Assembly (NCBI RefSeq): GCF_018446385.1
Contig: NC_055986.1
Span: 26,770,302-26,834,301, forward strand
DNA: 64,000 nt
Direction: 5' to 3'
Source of the DNA: Zingiber officinale
Lineage: Eukaryota > Streptophyta > Magnoliopsida > Zingiberales > Zingiberaceae
The translations under genes and the position numbers were made by a program. The first letter of the stretch is position 1. Every line of letters begins with the position of its first letter. Under the pieces are notes generated by a model. That model searched no databases, was not told where the DNA came from, and saw only the letters and a list, made by a program, of their open reading frames with translations. Of the stretch, positions 22,195 through 33,298 are shown piece after piece.

Positions 22195-25100
22195 TTTGGA
22201 ACCCAATATAGGTTTCTTCCTATTGAGTTAATTAAAAATTTTTGAGGAATATATTTTCCAGATAATTTTCTAATTTTCCCCTTGTAATATCTAAATTATC
22301 AATTTAATCTTTTATAGTTCCTGAAATTTGAAACGGACAAATTTAAATATGCAGAATTTTTAAAATTTGCATTCTCAATTTTTAATTTTTCAAGACCCTC
22401 TATTTCTATTTTCAGTTTTAATCTTGTCAAGGTCTTCTAATCGACAAGATATAGCTAAGGTTGATTTTAACTCTTTATTTTTTTTTTTCTAATTTACAAT
22501 AATTTTTTGATAATAGTTTTATAAATTGAAATGACTTGTCAGGAGAAAGAGACCGTACCTGACTTACCTCGTCGATCTCGCAATCTGAAGTTCCCTTTCA
22601 AGTGTTGCTTTCTTTCGATGTCGCTCCCCCTTCATCGATGTTCTCGATGCTCATTTCAGACGAGCTTGCTTCATCTTTGTCTTCTTGGTGACTTGCCACT
22701 AGCGCAAGTCCATCAAGGGATTCGATCTCTGGGTTGGACGACGTTTCATCCCATGTCACCTTTAGATTATGCTTGGTTTGAGTTGACTTCTTATTCTGTT
22801 CTTTGTCCTTGCCCTTGTCCTTGCTCTTAAATTTAGGGCAGTTATCTTTCACGTGCCCTTCTTCATTGCAGTGGTAACACTTTATCATTCTTTTTATTTT
22901 TGTACCAAGCACTTGATTAAATCTTTTAGATTTAAATAATTTTTTAAATCTACTTACCACGAATGTCATTTCATCTTCCTCGAGAGAAGATTCAGAATCT
23001 CGTTTGCCCATCTTTGCCTTTAAGACAATATTGTGCTTTGTCTCCTTCTTCAGATCTGCACATCTCGTTTCATGGACTTCAAAAATTGAAAACATTTCTT
23101 CTAAAGTACTTGATTCTAGATCCTTAGATATATAATAAGCATCTACTAATGATGCTCATTTATTAGTTCTAGGAAATGTGTTAAGCGTGTACCTTAGCGA
23201 ATCTCGATTACTTACCTTTTCTCCGAGATTCGTGAGTCTGGTGATGAGTGTTGGGACCGAAATGTAGCTAGAGGGGGGGGGGGTGAATAGCTCTTCGCGA
23301 TCTTATGCTCTTCATTTCTTTGTTTCTTCGATGATGTGCAATGGAAAATACAAGAAACAACAACAACAATTCTAACACAAGGGATTTACTTGGTATCCAC
23401 CTCAAGAAGAGATGACTAATTCAAGGATCCACACACTCACACACCCTCCACTATGAAATCACTCCTTTACGGTAACTACCGAAGGCAGAGAAGTCTTACA
23501 ACACTCTCAATACAAGAAGAAAGTAAGGGAAGACAAATACAAGAAATATCTTACAAGATATGCAATGAAAACCCTAACCCTAGCTTCTTTTTCTTACTGT
23601 AGATCCGCCTCTTGACTTGGAAATGCCTCCAAGAACCTTCAAGATCTGGCAGTGAGAACTCTGTAGAGAAGCTGTGGAATTACTGTGGAGAAGAGATCGA
23701 AGAAGTACCGAAGACACACTCGCCAATGGCTTTATCTGCGCCAACGTTAGAATCCCAATCGATTGGATTGCTCCCAATTGATTGGGGAGGCTTTGGATCG
23801 ATTGACCGATCGATCCAGAGCGCCTCTGTGCTCTCTGGAATCACCCTGAATCGATTACCCGATCGATTCAAGGCTTCTCGAGCGATTTCTAGTGCTCCAA
23901 TCGATCGACCGATCGATTGGAGGTTTCAATCGATCAATTGATCAATTTAGAAGCTTACTGTTCGCTCAGAAACTCTCCCAATCATTAACTAATCGATTGG
24001 GGAAGTTTTGATCGATTACCTAATCGATCCAGACGTTTTCTGCGTAAAATCGCATCAACCAATCGATTGAACCCCCAATCAATTGGCCAATCAATTGAAA
24101 CCTAGAAAACTGTGTAGAGCTTGAAATTAGCTTCATTTCACATCAGAGATCACCTTATTCCGATATCCGAGTCAAAAGTTATGGCCTTCGGAAGTTCACT
24201 GCGTCCGAAGTTCCTAGTTCCATGCCAACTCCCTATTGGACTTACGATCGCTAAGTGCTCGATCAACTTTTAACCCATCTGGACATTTTCTCCTCGCGCC
24301 AAGTGTCCGGTCAACCTTGACCCACTTGGACTTACCATCTCATGCCAAGTATCCGGTCATCCATGACCCACTTGAACTTCCTTCCACCAGATGTCCGGTC
24401 ATCCTTGACCCATCTGGATTTCCTCTTGCCAAGTATCTGGTTAATCTTTTGACCTACTTGAACTTCCAAACACCAGGTGTCCGGTCAACCTTGACCCACC
24501 TAGTTTTCCACATGCCTGGCTTCACTCACCAGGTCTTTCAATCTGCCTAGCTTCACTCACTAGGACTTCCCATCTGCCTGGCTTCACTCACCAGGACTTT
24601 CACCTAGCATCAACCACTAGGATTTTCACCTGGCTTCACTCACCAAGAATTTTCCACTGCCCGGCTTCACTCACCGGGACTTTCACCTACCTGGCTTCAC
24701 TCGCCAGGACTTTCACCTAGCTTCACTCACTAGGATCTTCCCAACTGCCTAGCTTCACTCACTAGGTCTTTCACCTGGCTTCACTCACCATGATTTTTCT
24801 TTCTACCTAGCTTCACTCACTAGAACTTCCCAGTCAAGTATTCGGTCAATTTTGACCTACTTGACTCTTCTTCAAACTTAGACTGGTCAAACCCTAACCA
24901 GAGGGGAATTGCTCCAGCAATCTCCCCAATCGGATGATTACACCTGTAATCTCCACGTATTATCTGTATTGTCAAACATCAAAACTCAAATATAGAGACT
25001 CAAGCTTGAGCCAACTAAAGCTTAGTCAACCAGGTCAACCTTGACTTAGGGATATTGCACCAACAATGAGTTCCTTGATTCTTGAGTGGAGTTATGCGAC

Positions 25101-25478
25101 GGCTTCGCCTTCTTCTAATCGGAGGTTGCTGATCTAGTTCCGGAGCAGGTCTCTTCTCACTAGTTTTACCTCTAAGGTCCTTTCGTGTAGTTCTAGGAAT
25201 TCCCCCCAGAGCTCCTTGGCGGACTCGTAGGCTCCAATATGGTTGACTTCTTAAAGTGGTAAATTGCGAAGAAGATGAAACTCTACTTTGTCGTTTGCCA
25301 TAAAGTCGGCTTGCTCATTCTTCGTCCATTGATATTTTTCTTTGTCTTTCGGGACTACAAAATCATATTTCATAATTATTAATAATTCAAAATCTGTTTT
25401 AAAAAATACCTCCATCTTTTTCTTCTAGATCACGAATTTCCCCTCGAACTTTGGTGGGTTGATACTTGGTCCAGCCAT
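22195..25478 (-). pseudogene. Broken Copia gag of R2, interrupted by solo LTR S1
   Basis: The N-terminal half (25066-25478 region) begins MAGPSINPPKFEG on the minus strand and has several stops and frameshifts. It is cut by S1. The C-terminal half includes an open frame at 22598-23095 with FEVHETRC, the single CCHC knuckle CYHCNEEGHVKDNC and an acidic SSSEMSIENIDEGGATS stretch. The relic GRNLYWVPK ends it near 22195. Compared with R4 and R5 gag (about 480 codons) the plan is the same, but it is not translatable. Confidence 0.85.
23249..25065 (-). repeat. S1: solo LTR of the R0/R1 family (1817 bp)
   Basis: The copy runs from TGTTGGGACCG to TTGCACCAACA in plus coordinates and is flanked by a perfect 5-bp duplication ATGAG (23244-23248 and 25066-25070). 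Both flanks are R2 gag sequence that rejoins when it is removed. There is no internal region, so it is a solo LTR left by recombination. It contains AATCGATT/CGATCG palindromes (23750-24100) and the CCTGGCTTCACTCACCAGG minisatellite (about 24510-24830). Confidence 0.9.
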
Positions 25479-25521
25479 CTCGTGTGCTTCGTTCGACGGT
25501 TAGTCCTCTTAAAGCGAACTC

Positions 25522-25533
25522 GCTCTGATACCA
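25522..25533 (-). other. Primer-binding site of R2
   Basis: On the minus strand this reads TGGTATCAGAGC, immediately inside the R2 5' LTR (TGTAGACCCC from 25536). Confidence 0.9.
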
Positions 25534-25535
25534 AT

Positions 25536-25828
25536 TGTAGACCCCTTTGGCAGCTGGCTACAGTGGGGTGAATAACCCTACAAAAAATAACACAAACCTT
25601 CCTCGAACATTATAGCTTAATTAAATTAACATTTCCATAAAAAAAAAAAAAAAAAACTAGAAAGAAGAGGCACAACGAGCTTTACTTGGTTATAACGGGG
25701 GAGGTTGTTAATCCAAGGAAGATAAAGCTCACTATCAAAGTCTCCTTTAAGCGGAGAAGCCTCTTACAGCGTTGATGGCTCACAAATAAGTAGTAGAATA
25801 AACTAGAAGCATTTATAAGTGTTGTTTT
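25536..25828 (-). repeat. 5' LTR of R2, first part
   Basis: It matches 20721-21010 (TGTAGACCCCTTTGG; AACTAGAAGCATTTATAAG) and stops at the R1 insertion. The LTR resumes at 37541 with ATGAACCATTTGG-type sequence after the R1 target duplication. Confidence 0.85.
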
Positions 25829-27505
25829 TGTTGGTGCAATATCCCCTGGGTTAAGGTTGACCAGGTTGACTAGGCTTGAGTTAACTCAAGCTTGAGTCTT
25901 GATGTTTGGGTTTCGATGTTTGACAATATGTGGAGATTGCAGGTGCAATCATTCGATTGGGGAGATTATTGGTGCAATTCCCCTCTGGTTAGGGTTTGAC
26001 CAGTTTGGTGTGAAGAAGAGTCAAGTAGGTCAAGGCTGACCGGATACTTGACTGGGGAAGCCCTGGTGATTGAAGCCAGGCAGATGGGAATTCCTGGTGA
26101 GTGAAGCCAGACAGAGGAAAATCTTAGTGAGTGAAGCCAAGTGAAAATCCTAGTGAGTGAAGTTAGGTGAAAGTCTTGGTGAGTGAAGCTAGGCAGGTGA
26201 AAGTCTCGATGAGTGAAGCCTGGCAATGGGAAAATCCTGGTGAGTGAAGCCAGATGAAAATCCTAGTGAGTGAAGCTAGGTGAAAGTCCTGGTGAGTGAA
26301 GCCAGACACGAGGAAATCTAGATGGGTCAAGGGTGACTGGACATCTGGTGGAAGTCCAAGTAGGTCAAAGGATTGACCGGATACTTGACACGAGGAAATC
26401 CAGATGGGTCAAGGGTGACCGGACATCTGGTGGATGTCCAAGTGGGTTAAGGTTGACCGAACACTTGGCACGAGGAGAAAAGTCGAAGTGGGTCAAAGGG
26501 ATTGACCGAACACTTGGTGAAGAAGTCCTAGCAGGTCAAGGTTAACCGGATACTAGGCATGAAGTTTCAACAGGTCACGATTGACTGGATGTTGGAATTG
26601 AGGGCCTTGGACTTGAGTTTAGACAAGTCAAAGGTGGGTCAATCGATCAACCGATCGATTGAACTATAGTCCAATTGATCAGTTGATCGATTGGATGTGT
26701 GTCGCGAAGAAGGTTTGCCCCAATCTATTGGTTGATTGATTGAGAGCAATTGTTGCAAGCACAGAACCTCTCCCAATCGATCAGCCGATCGATTGGGCAT
26801 CTCCAATCAATCGGCCGATCGATTAGGGACTGGATTTCTCGTGCGCAGACGTGAGATAGGTTGGATCGATTGATCAATCAATTTAGTCATTTCCAAAGAG
26901 TACAGAGGCGCTCTAAATCTATCGATCGATCAAGTCAAAGCCTCCCCAATCGATTGAGAGTCATTCAATCGATTGGGATCCAACCGTTGTGCAGGTTTAA
27001 AGCTGTTGCGAGCAATTTCTTTAACACGACTTCGAGCGCTTCTTCGATCTTCACGATTTGTTCTCCATTGAGCTCACCAACACACACCAGATCTTGGAGG
27101 CTTAGAGAGCAGTGTTGTTGTACTTCCAAGCAAGCCAAGAGGTACATTCAAGCACGAAGAAAAGCAAGCTAGGGTTTCTGTCATGTAAATCTTGTAAGAT
27201 TTGATATTGTATTAGCATGTATTTTGTTCTTCTTGTATATATATCTTTGTGTGTAAGCTTGTACAAGGCTTCTCCGCCTTCGGTAGTTACCGTAAAGGAG
27301 TGTTTTCATAATGGATGAGTGAGTGAGGGTCGGATCCTTGGATTAGTCACCTCTTCTTGAGGTGGATACCAGGTAAATCCTTAGTGTTAGATTTGTGAGT
27401 GTGTTTCTTATTGTTTATTCCGCTGCACATCATCGAAGAAGCACATCAACAAGCGCGAAGAGCTATTCACCCCCCCCCCCCCTCTAGCATATTTCGACCC
27501 TAACA
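25829..27505 (+). repeat. 5' LTR of R1
   Basis: It starts TGTTGGTGCAATATCC and ends CGACCCTAACA. It includes a GTGAGTGAAGCC minisatellite (about 26040-26310), repeated GGTCAAGG-TGACCGGA words, and AATCGATTG/CGATCGATTG palindromes (26640-26985). Near the end is the poly-C tract ATTCACCCCCCCCCCCC. Confidence 0.88.
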
Positions 27506-27507
27506 AG

Positions 27508-27520
27508 TGGTAATTAGAGC
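27508..27520 (+). other. Degenerate primer-binding site of R1
   Basis: TGGTAATTAGAGC sits in the primer-site position but differs from TGGTATCAGAGC by an insertion and substitutions, suggesting that this copy has decayed. Confidence 0.7.
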
Positions 27521-27629
27521 GAGGTCGCTCTTCACCGGAATTATCACTGGAAGGGACAACAAGGCTAGAGGGTGAAGAAGTTGAAGCAAGTTCATCAAAG
27601 TCAAAGAATTCAAAAAGCTCAACTTCAAG

Positions 27630-29368
27630 ATGGAATTCCGAGATGGACTCGAATTCGACACAAGGGTGGCTCCACCATACACAATGACAAGCTTCGATTC
27701 TTGGAAATCAAAAATCAAAAATTTCTTTATGATGGAGATAGAGCAATGGTTTGCTCTAATGGAAGGCTTTGAAGCTCCAACAAATTCAAAAGGTAAAATT
27801 CTCAAGAGGAGCAAGTGGAGCCAAGAGCAAATCCAAAGATGTGAGGCCAATGATAAAGTGACCAAGTTGTTGGTCAATCTATTGCCAAGCACTATCTTGG
27901 AGAAAATTAGAGAATTCAAGGATGTCAAGGAGCCTTAGAGCAAATTGACCAAGCTTCATGAAGAACCCTCCACTACATCAAACCAAGAGGAATCCAAAGA
28001 GGGCAACTCATTGGAGCAAGACCAAAAGGAGGAGGACATCGAGGTTGAGAGATGCTCAACATCGAAAGAAGAAGAAGCTTCATCCTCAATGGAGTGCAAC
28101 GAGAAGGGAAAAGAGGGAGCATACTCTTTGTTCCATGTAGAGGATGAAGATGAAGAGGACTCTACCTCAAGGATTAAGGGGGAGCGACCTGCATTGACAC
28201 CGGATCAAGAAAAAGGAGAAACTTTTACATCCGGGTCAAGTGGAGAAGAAGATGATGCAACCTCCAAAAGTCATGAAGAATCAAATGGAGGATCAAGTGT
28301 CATCCCTACGCATGAAGGTATAACTAGTTCAATTAAAAATAAAAATCATATTATATATTTTAAGTGTAGGGAACATGGGCACTACAAGAGTAAGTGCCCC
28401 AAATCGGCCAAGAAAAAGGGACAAGTGGCACATAGGGGCAAGGAGAAGTCTAAGGATACCACCCCACAACAAAGAAGAGCAGGGAGCACATAGTGTGCTT
28501 CTTGTGTTATCAAAAAGGATATTACCGGAGCCAATGCCTAAAGGGGAAGAAGTCGGTCAAGCCCAAAAGTGGAAGCACAAGTCAAGGGAGAACTCTTAAG
28601 AGCAAACGTAAGGTAACATTTATTGATGCAATTCCTCTTAGAAATGGTAAAGAGCATGCTAATTCCAGTTTATATCATTTTAATGCTATTTACCATAAAA
28701 ATAGGAGGCATGATAGAATTAATGAAGATTATGTGGCTCTTCATGCCAAGACTACCACACCTAGGGTTATGAAGGTAGATAAAAATTTGAGCAAGAACAC
28801 TAAGGATAGTAGATACAAGCCCAAAAATAGAAATGCTCAAGAATTTAAAGAAAAATCCAAAACTAAGGATTTAATGATGGAAAATCAAGTCTTAAGGTCA
28901 AGGCTTGATAACATGGAAAAGATCTTAAAGAGAATCAAAGATTTTCTTAAGGGCCAAAATGGGCATCACCTAGGGCTAGTAACAAAAAAGTCATCCTATG
29001 GCCATAAAGGTTTGAGATACAAACCCAAGGCTAAGAAGGATATGACTTCTTACCATAGGGTTTCATATAGCTATAGAACCAACTCTAGGTCTAGGGGTCA
29101 AGTCAAGGATACAAGGAAAGTTATCTCGAGGAGTATCTTTGTAACGACAAATGTGACTAAGACTTCTAAGAAGTCTAAGAAAATCATTAAGAAGGTCACA
29201 AGGGAAGCAATCCTTAGAGTTGACCTAGAAGAGGTGATCAAGGCTTCTAAGAAGCCTAGGAAAGTCATTAGGAAGGTAACTAGGGAGCTTATCTCTAGTG
29301 AGTACTTAGAGCATCCAAGGAGCACCAATATATTTTGGGTTCCTAGGAGCATTTTCTCTATCCCTTAA
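27630..29368 (+). pseudogene. Broken Copia gag of R1
   Basis: Three open pieces are joined by one in-frame TAG (27936-27938) and one frameshift near 28490. Piece 1 (to 27938) has the N-terminal gag core with SWKSKIKNFFMMEIEQW. Piece 2 has the acidic region and a first knuckle YFKCREHGHYKSKC, whose first Cys is now Tyr. Piece 3 (28493-29368) has CFLCYQKGYYRSQC (knuckle His context altered), a coiled-coil-like Lys-rich part and the terminal FWVPRS. The order matches R0 gag, its intact relative. Confidence 0.88.
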
Positions 29369-31723
29369 ATGGTTTAGAGAGTATCAACTCTAATTGGAAG
29401 GGTAGTTAACCCAACCTTAATGAAGTTGGCACTTGGAGAACATTTTCAAGGTTATTGTTAAATTTAGAAAATGAAGTGGATTAATTTAAAATGTTTACTT
29501 TTTGGAAGAGTAAAATGTGTCAAAACTTTAGGAATTGGAATTCAATTTAAATTGGCACAATTGAAAAAAGGATAAGAAATACCAAGTTGGGACTTGGATA
29601 TTTTCTTAGGAAATTAAGGGCCAATCGAGGCATTAATTTAAAATGTTTACTCTTTGAAAGAGTAAAATGTGCCATAATTTGATAAATTCGATGTAATTTT
29701 AATTGGCACAACAAAACAATAGTAAAAGAAATGCCAAGTTGAGATTTTGGTATTTTCTTAAGAAGTTAAGGGCAAAATTTAGGCCTTAATTTAATATGTT
29801 TACTCTTTGAAAGAGTAAAGTGTGACAAATCTTGATGAATTATGTTTAATTTAAATTGGCAAAAATTAAGAAAAGCAAAAGAAATGTCAAAATTGGGAGT
29901 TTGACATTTTCTTGAGAAAAAGTGGGCAATCTAGGATTTAATTTTAGGTCTAGCTAAAGATTAAGGATACTTAGATAGATAATCTAGGTATATTTTATTT
30001 ATACTAATTTGCCATGATTTGCCCATCATATGCCATGACATCATGTATGCATTCATGCTTTATTATGAAAAACGCAAAAATACCATGTCATGTCATACAT
30101 ACATCATGTAGTTATAGCAAATTTTCTTTTGAAAATTATTCATTTTGACTTATGCCATAAATAATCATGCATTAGTTTAATTTCCTTGAAACTAAAGACA
30201 AATAGTATTTATTAACAAGTAACACTCTAGGTGGATGTTCATAAATTAAAATGTCTAGATAGATATGCATAATCCCTAATTTAGGGAAAAACTAAACTTT
30301 ACATCTCACAAAGAACTATAAGGTGACTTGTATGTATTTTAGTACACATTATATACAAGTGAGATATTAGGATGATGAACAAAACTCAAGATGTTGATTT
30401 AGTACATTCTTTTTGAGTTTTAGGTTCATCAAAACATATAGTTATGTGTTTTCCAATCATTGGGAAAGCTAATGTACAAGCCATGTGCATTGAGTCCAAA
30501 GAACATGGTTGGATATTGGTTTTGAAAATAATTTTAAATATACTTTGGAAAATCTTGGTAAGGCTATCTTTTGATAGTAATCATCATTGAACAGTTAGAC
30601 ACAAACTTGAAAGAAACATTGAAGTTTTTACAAGTTTTCAAGTTTGTGACAATCCTTGAAAATAGAAAGTATTTTCATAGAAACTATTTTTTTCATGATA
30701 GTATATACCCTAAGTAATGTCTACACGAGTTTTCATGATTTTTAGAATTTTGTAGTATTTTTAGGGTATTTCTGAAATTCAGCTGAAATTGGATTTCAGA
30801 ATTTCAGAAACCCAATCGATTAGCCGATCAATTGGGAAGCCTCAATCGCTTCCCAATCGATCAGTCAATCGATTAAGCTGTGTTTCTTCGCGAGCATAGC
30901 CTTGCTAGATCGATCAGCCAATCGATTTAATCTGCTTGGATCGATTCAGAGGCAATTTTCGCGAATAGAGGCTCACAGAATCGATCAGGCGATCAATTGA
31001 AATGGTCTCAATAGATTGAGAACCAACTTTAATTGATTGGGAATGCTGATTTTGGCTAAAAAAGCCTGATTTCAGCATTTTAAACTATTTTTAGTCTAGG
31101 TAACCATTTCTAGCCCCTTGGAATATTTTTGTACACATTTAGGGGGAGCTTTCATGCTGAAAGTAAGAATGGATTAATTTAGGAAGACTAAGTTGGAGTT
31201 TAGGTTGAGGTTTGGTTTCAATATTGAATTTTTGAACCACAAAACTTTAAATTTTGGGTTTCCTAAATGTTTAGGGATTCCAAGTCATTGTTGGTGCAAT
31301 GACAGAAGTTTGGGGCATGTCTTTAGGAGGAGTCACTCGTTAAGGACATGGAAATTATTTTCCGAAACCATGGAAGATGGTATATCTTTCGTTTGAATGA
31401 GCATTGGTTACAATGAAGGGAATGGAACCTTCATTACGTTTGTGAAGAGATTTAATGCTCAAGGGTGGGCATAGAAGATAATGAAGGGCATAAGACCTTC
31501 ATTATTGGATTGGTTAATGCTCAAAGATGAGTATTGGATATAATGAAGGGTATGGGACCTTCATTATGGTGTTGTGACTAGCATGTGCGGTTGTGAATAA
31601 CGTTGGATAACTCTTCAGGGGGAGAGTTTTTGATGTGTGCCAATAAGGAGAAAAATGTAGGGTTTAAGTTAGGCCTTTGCCCCTCTAGGAAAGTTAGGAG
31701 GAGAATGCAGGGTTTGTACTATG
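29369..31723 (+). other. R1 internal non-coding region with tandem repeats
   Basis: From about 29472 to 29940 there are three copies of a unit of about 157 bp containing TGTTTACTCTTTGAAAGAG and AAATTGGCACAA. From about 31398 to 31580 there are three copies of a unit of about 75 bp around ATGAAGGGNATGGGACCTTC. AATCGATT-type palindromes recur at 30810-31050. No pol motif or ORF was seen. Confidence 0.7.
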
Positions 31724-32597
31724 TGTTGGTCCCTTTGGAGGCCGGCAAGAGGGGAGGGGTGAATTGCCCTACAAAATAAAACTCGAACCTTTCTCGGATT
31801 TCAACTATATAATGAACACTTGTAATAAATAAATAAAAGAGACTAAGTAAAGAAAAGCAGACACCAGAGTTTTACTTGGTTTACAATCAGGGGATTGCTA
31901 ATCCAAGGAATGTAAGCGCACTATCTGATTCTCCTCTGGGCGGAGTAGCCTCTTTACAACATTGACAGCACAAATGAAAAGAACAGAATTGAAAGCACAG
32001 AAGGAATTGATTACAAGTTAGTTGTCTTGAATGTACGGATCAGTACTTTATTTATAGTACTGGTCCGGGCGCCTGGAAGGGGTTCCGGGCGCCCCCGGGG
32101 GGATAAATTTTATCCCCCAACGGTCAACTCGCGATCAGCTTCGATCTGGTCAAATATGAACCCCCGGGCGCCCGGAATTGATCCAGGCGCCCGGACCTGT
32201 CAAGTCAACAAATTTGACTCTGGTCCAGGCTCTCTGCTCCGGTTCAGCTCGTCTCAGTTCGGCTCGTCTTGGTCCGGGTCTGTTCGCTCCGGCTCCGTTA
32301 GGGCTCACCCGAACCCATGTTCCTGCCTTCTCCTCGAGCAGCCTTCCTTCCCAGTTTCTTGTCCCTCGAGCGTCGCGCACGCGCTTCTCGTCCACCGGTG
32401 TACTCTTCCGCGGACACCTCGTCCCTCGGACGCACCGAGCCCGTCGGCTCTCTCCCGTGCCGTCCTTCTCGCTAGCCGCGTCTTCCGCTCGACTTCCTGT
32501 GTTCCTAAGCTCCTGCACACTTAGACACAAGGGTTAAACAAACGCAGGACCTAACTTAGCTTGTTTGATCACATCAAAATACCTTGGGATTCCAACA
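31724..32597 (-). repeat. 3' LTR of R5 (874 bp)
   Basis: It runs TGTTGGTCCC...GGATTCCAACA. The minus-strand TATA box (32049-32056) is framed by CAGTACT and AGTACTG arms. Next to it are CCGGGCGCC words and the perfect palindrome GGGGGATAAA-T-TTTATCCCCC (32098-32118). The complement of its purine tract starts at 32598 (ATCTCCCCATTTTT). Confidence 0.88.
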
Positions 32598-33298
32598 ATC
32601 TCCCCATTTTTGATGTGAGCAACCCAAGTTAAGTTAGGGTAAACATATGCAATAAAAACAATTTATATTCAAATAAGTCCAAGTATTTTTTAAATGAAAA
32701 ATTATATAACCTCCCCCTAGACTTAACATACTTCTCCCCCTTTGATCACATAAAAATTGGGGTTATAAACAAGTCTAAGGTAAATTCAAACAAAAACTTT
32801 GAGTGTAAAATATTTAAAAATGTCTAAGTAAAGACACTCTTCAGAATTTTTCCTTCGAGAAAAATTTAAGTAAAACATTTTTCAGATAAAAAAATTCTAA
32901 GTTAATATTCATAAGAAACAATTCTAAGTCAATTTTAAGAAAAATTATAAGGCAATATTATCAAAAAAAAAATTTCTAAGATAACTTTCAAAAAAAAATT
33001 TCTAAGTCAATTTTCATAAAAAAAATTCTAAGATAATAAAAAATTTCTAAGTCAAGTTAAAAATTTTAAATATTTTTTAACACAAATTGAATAACTCTTT
33101 TTAAAGCATTAAGTTATTTAAATTAATACTTTTTCAGTTAGTCAATTAAACTTTTCATTTCGATACTTGGCTTCCAGGTCGTGGCGAGGCACTAGGCCTT
33201 CTTGGTTATTGGAGCAACAACCACTTCCTTAGACAAAACCTCATAATGAAATTAGTTGTTTAATTTCCTTGCTGAAAATGCTAAGTCTGACTTTAATT
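32598..33298 (-). other. R5 internal non-coding region
   Basis: AT-rich sequence between gag and the 3' LTR. It has runs of AAAAAATTTCTAAGTCAA-like words and the shared block GTGGCGAGGCACTAGGCC. No ORF of note. Confidence 0.6.

Noticed and set aside
32027..32537. Overlapping ORFs of 119-165 codons in the R5 LTR, repeated near 35107-35667
   Set aside because: They lie in U3 palindrome sequence, occur in several frames and have no protein family; same cause in R2 and R4 LTRs.
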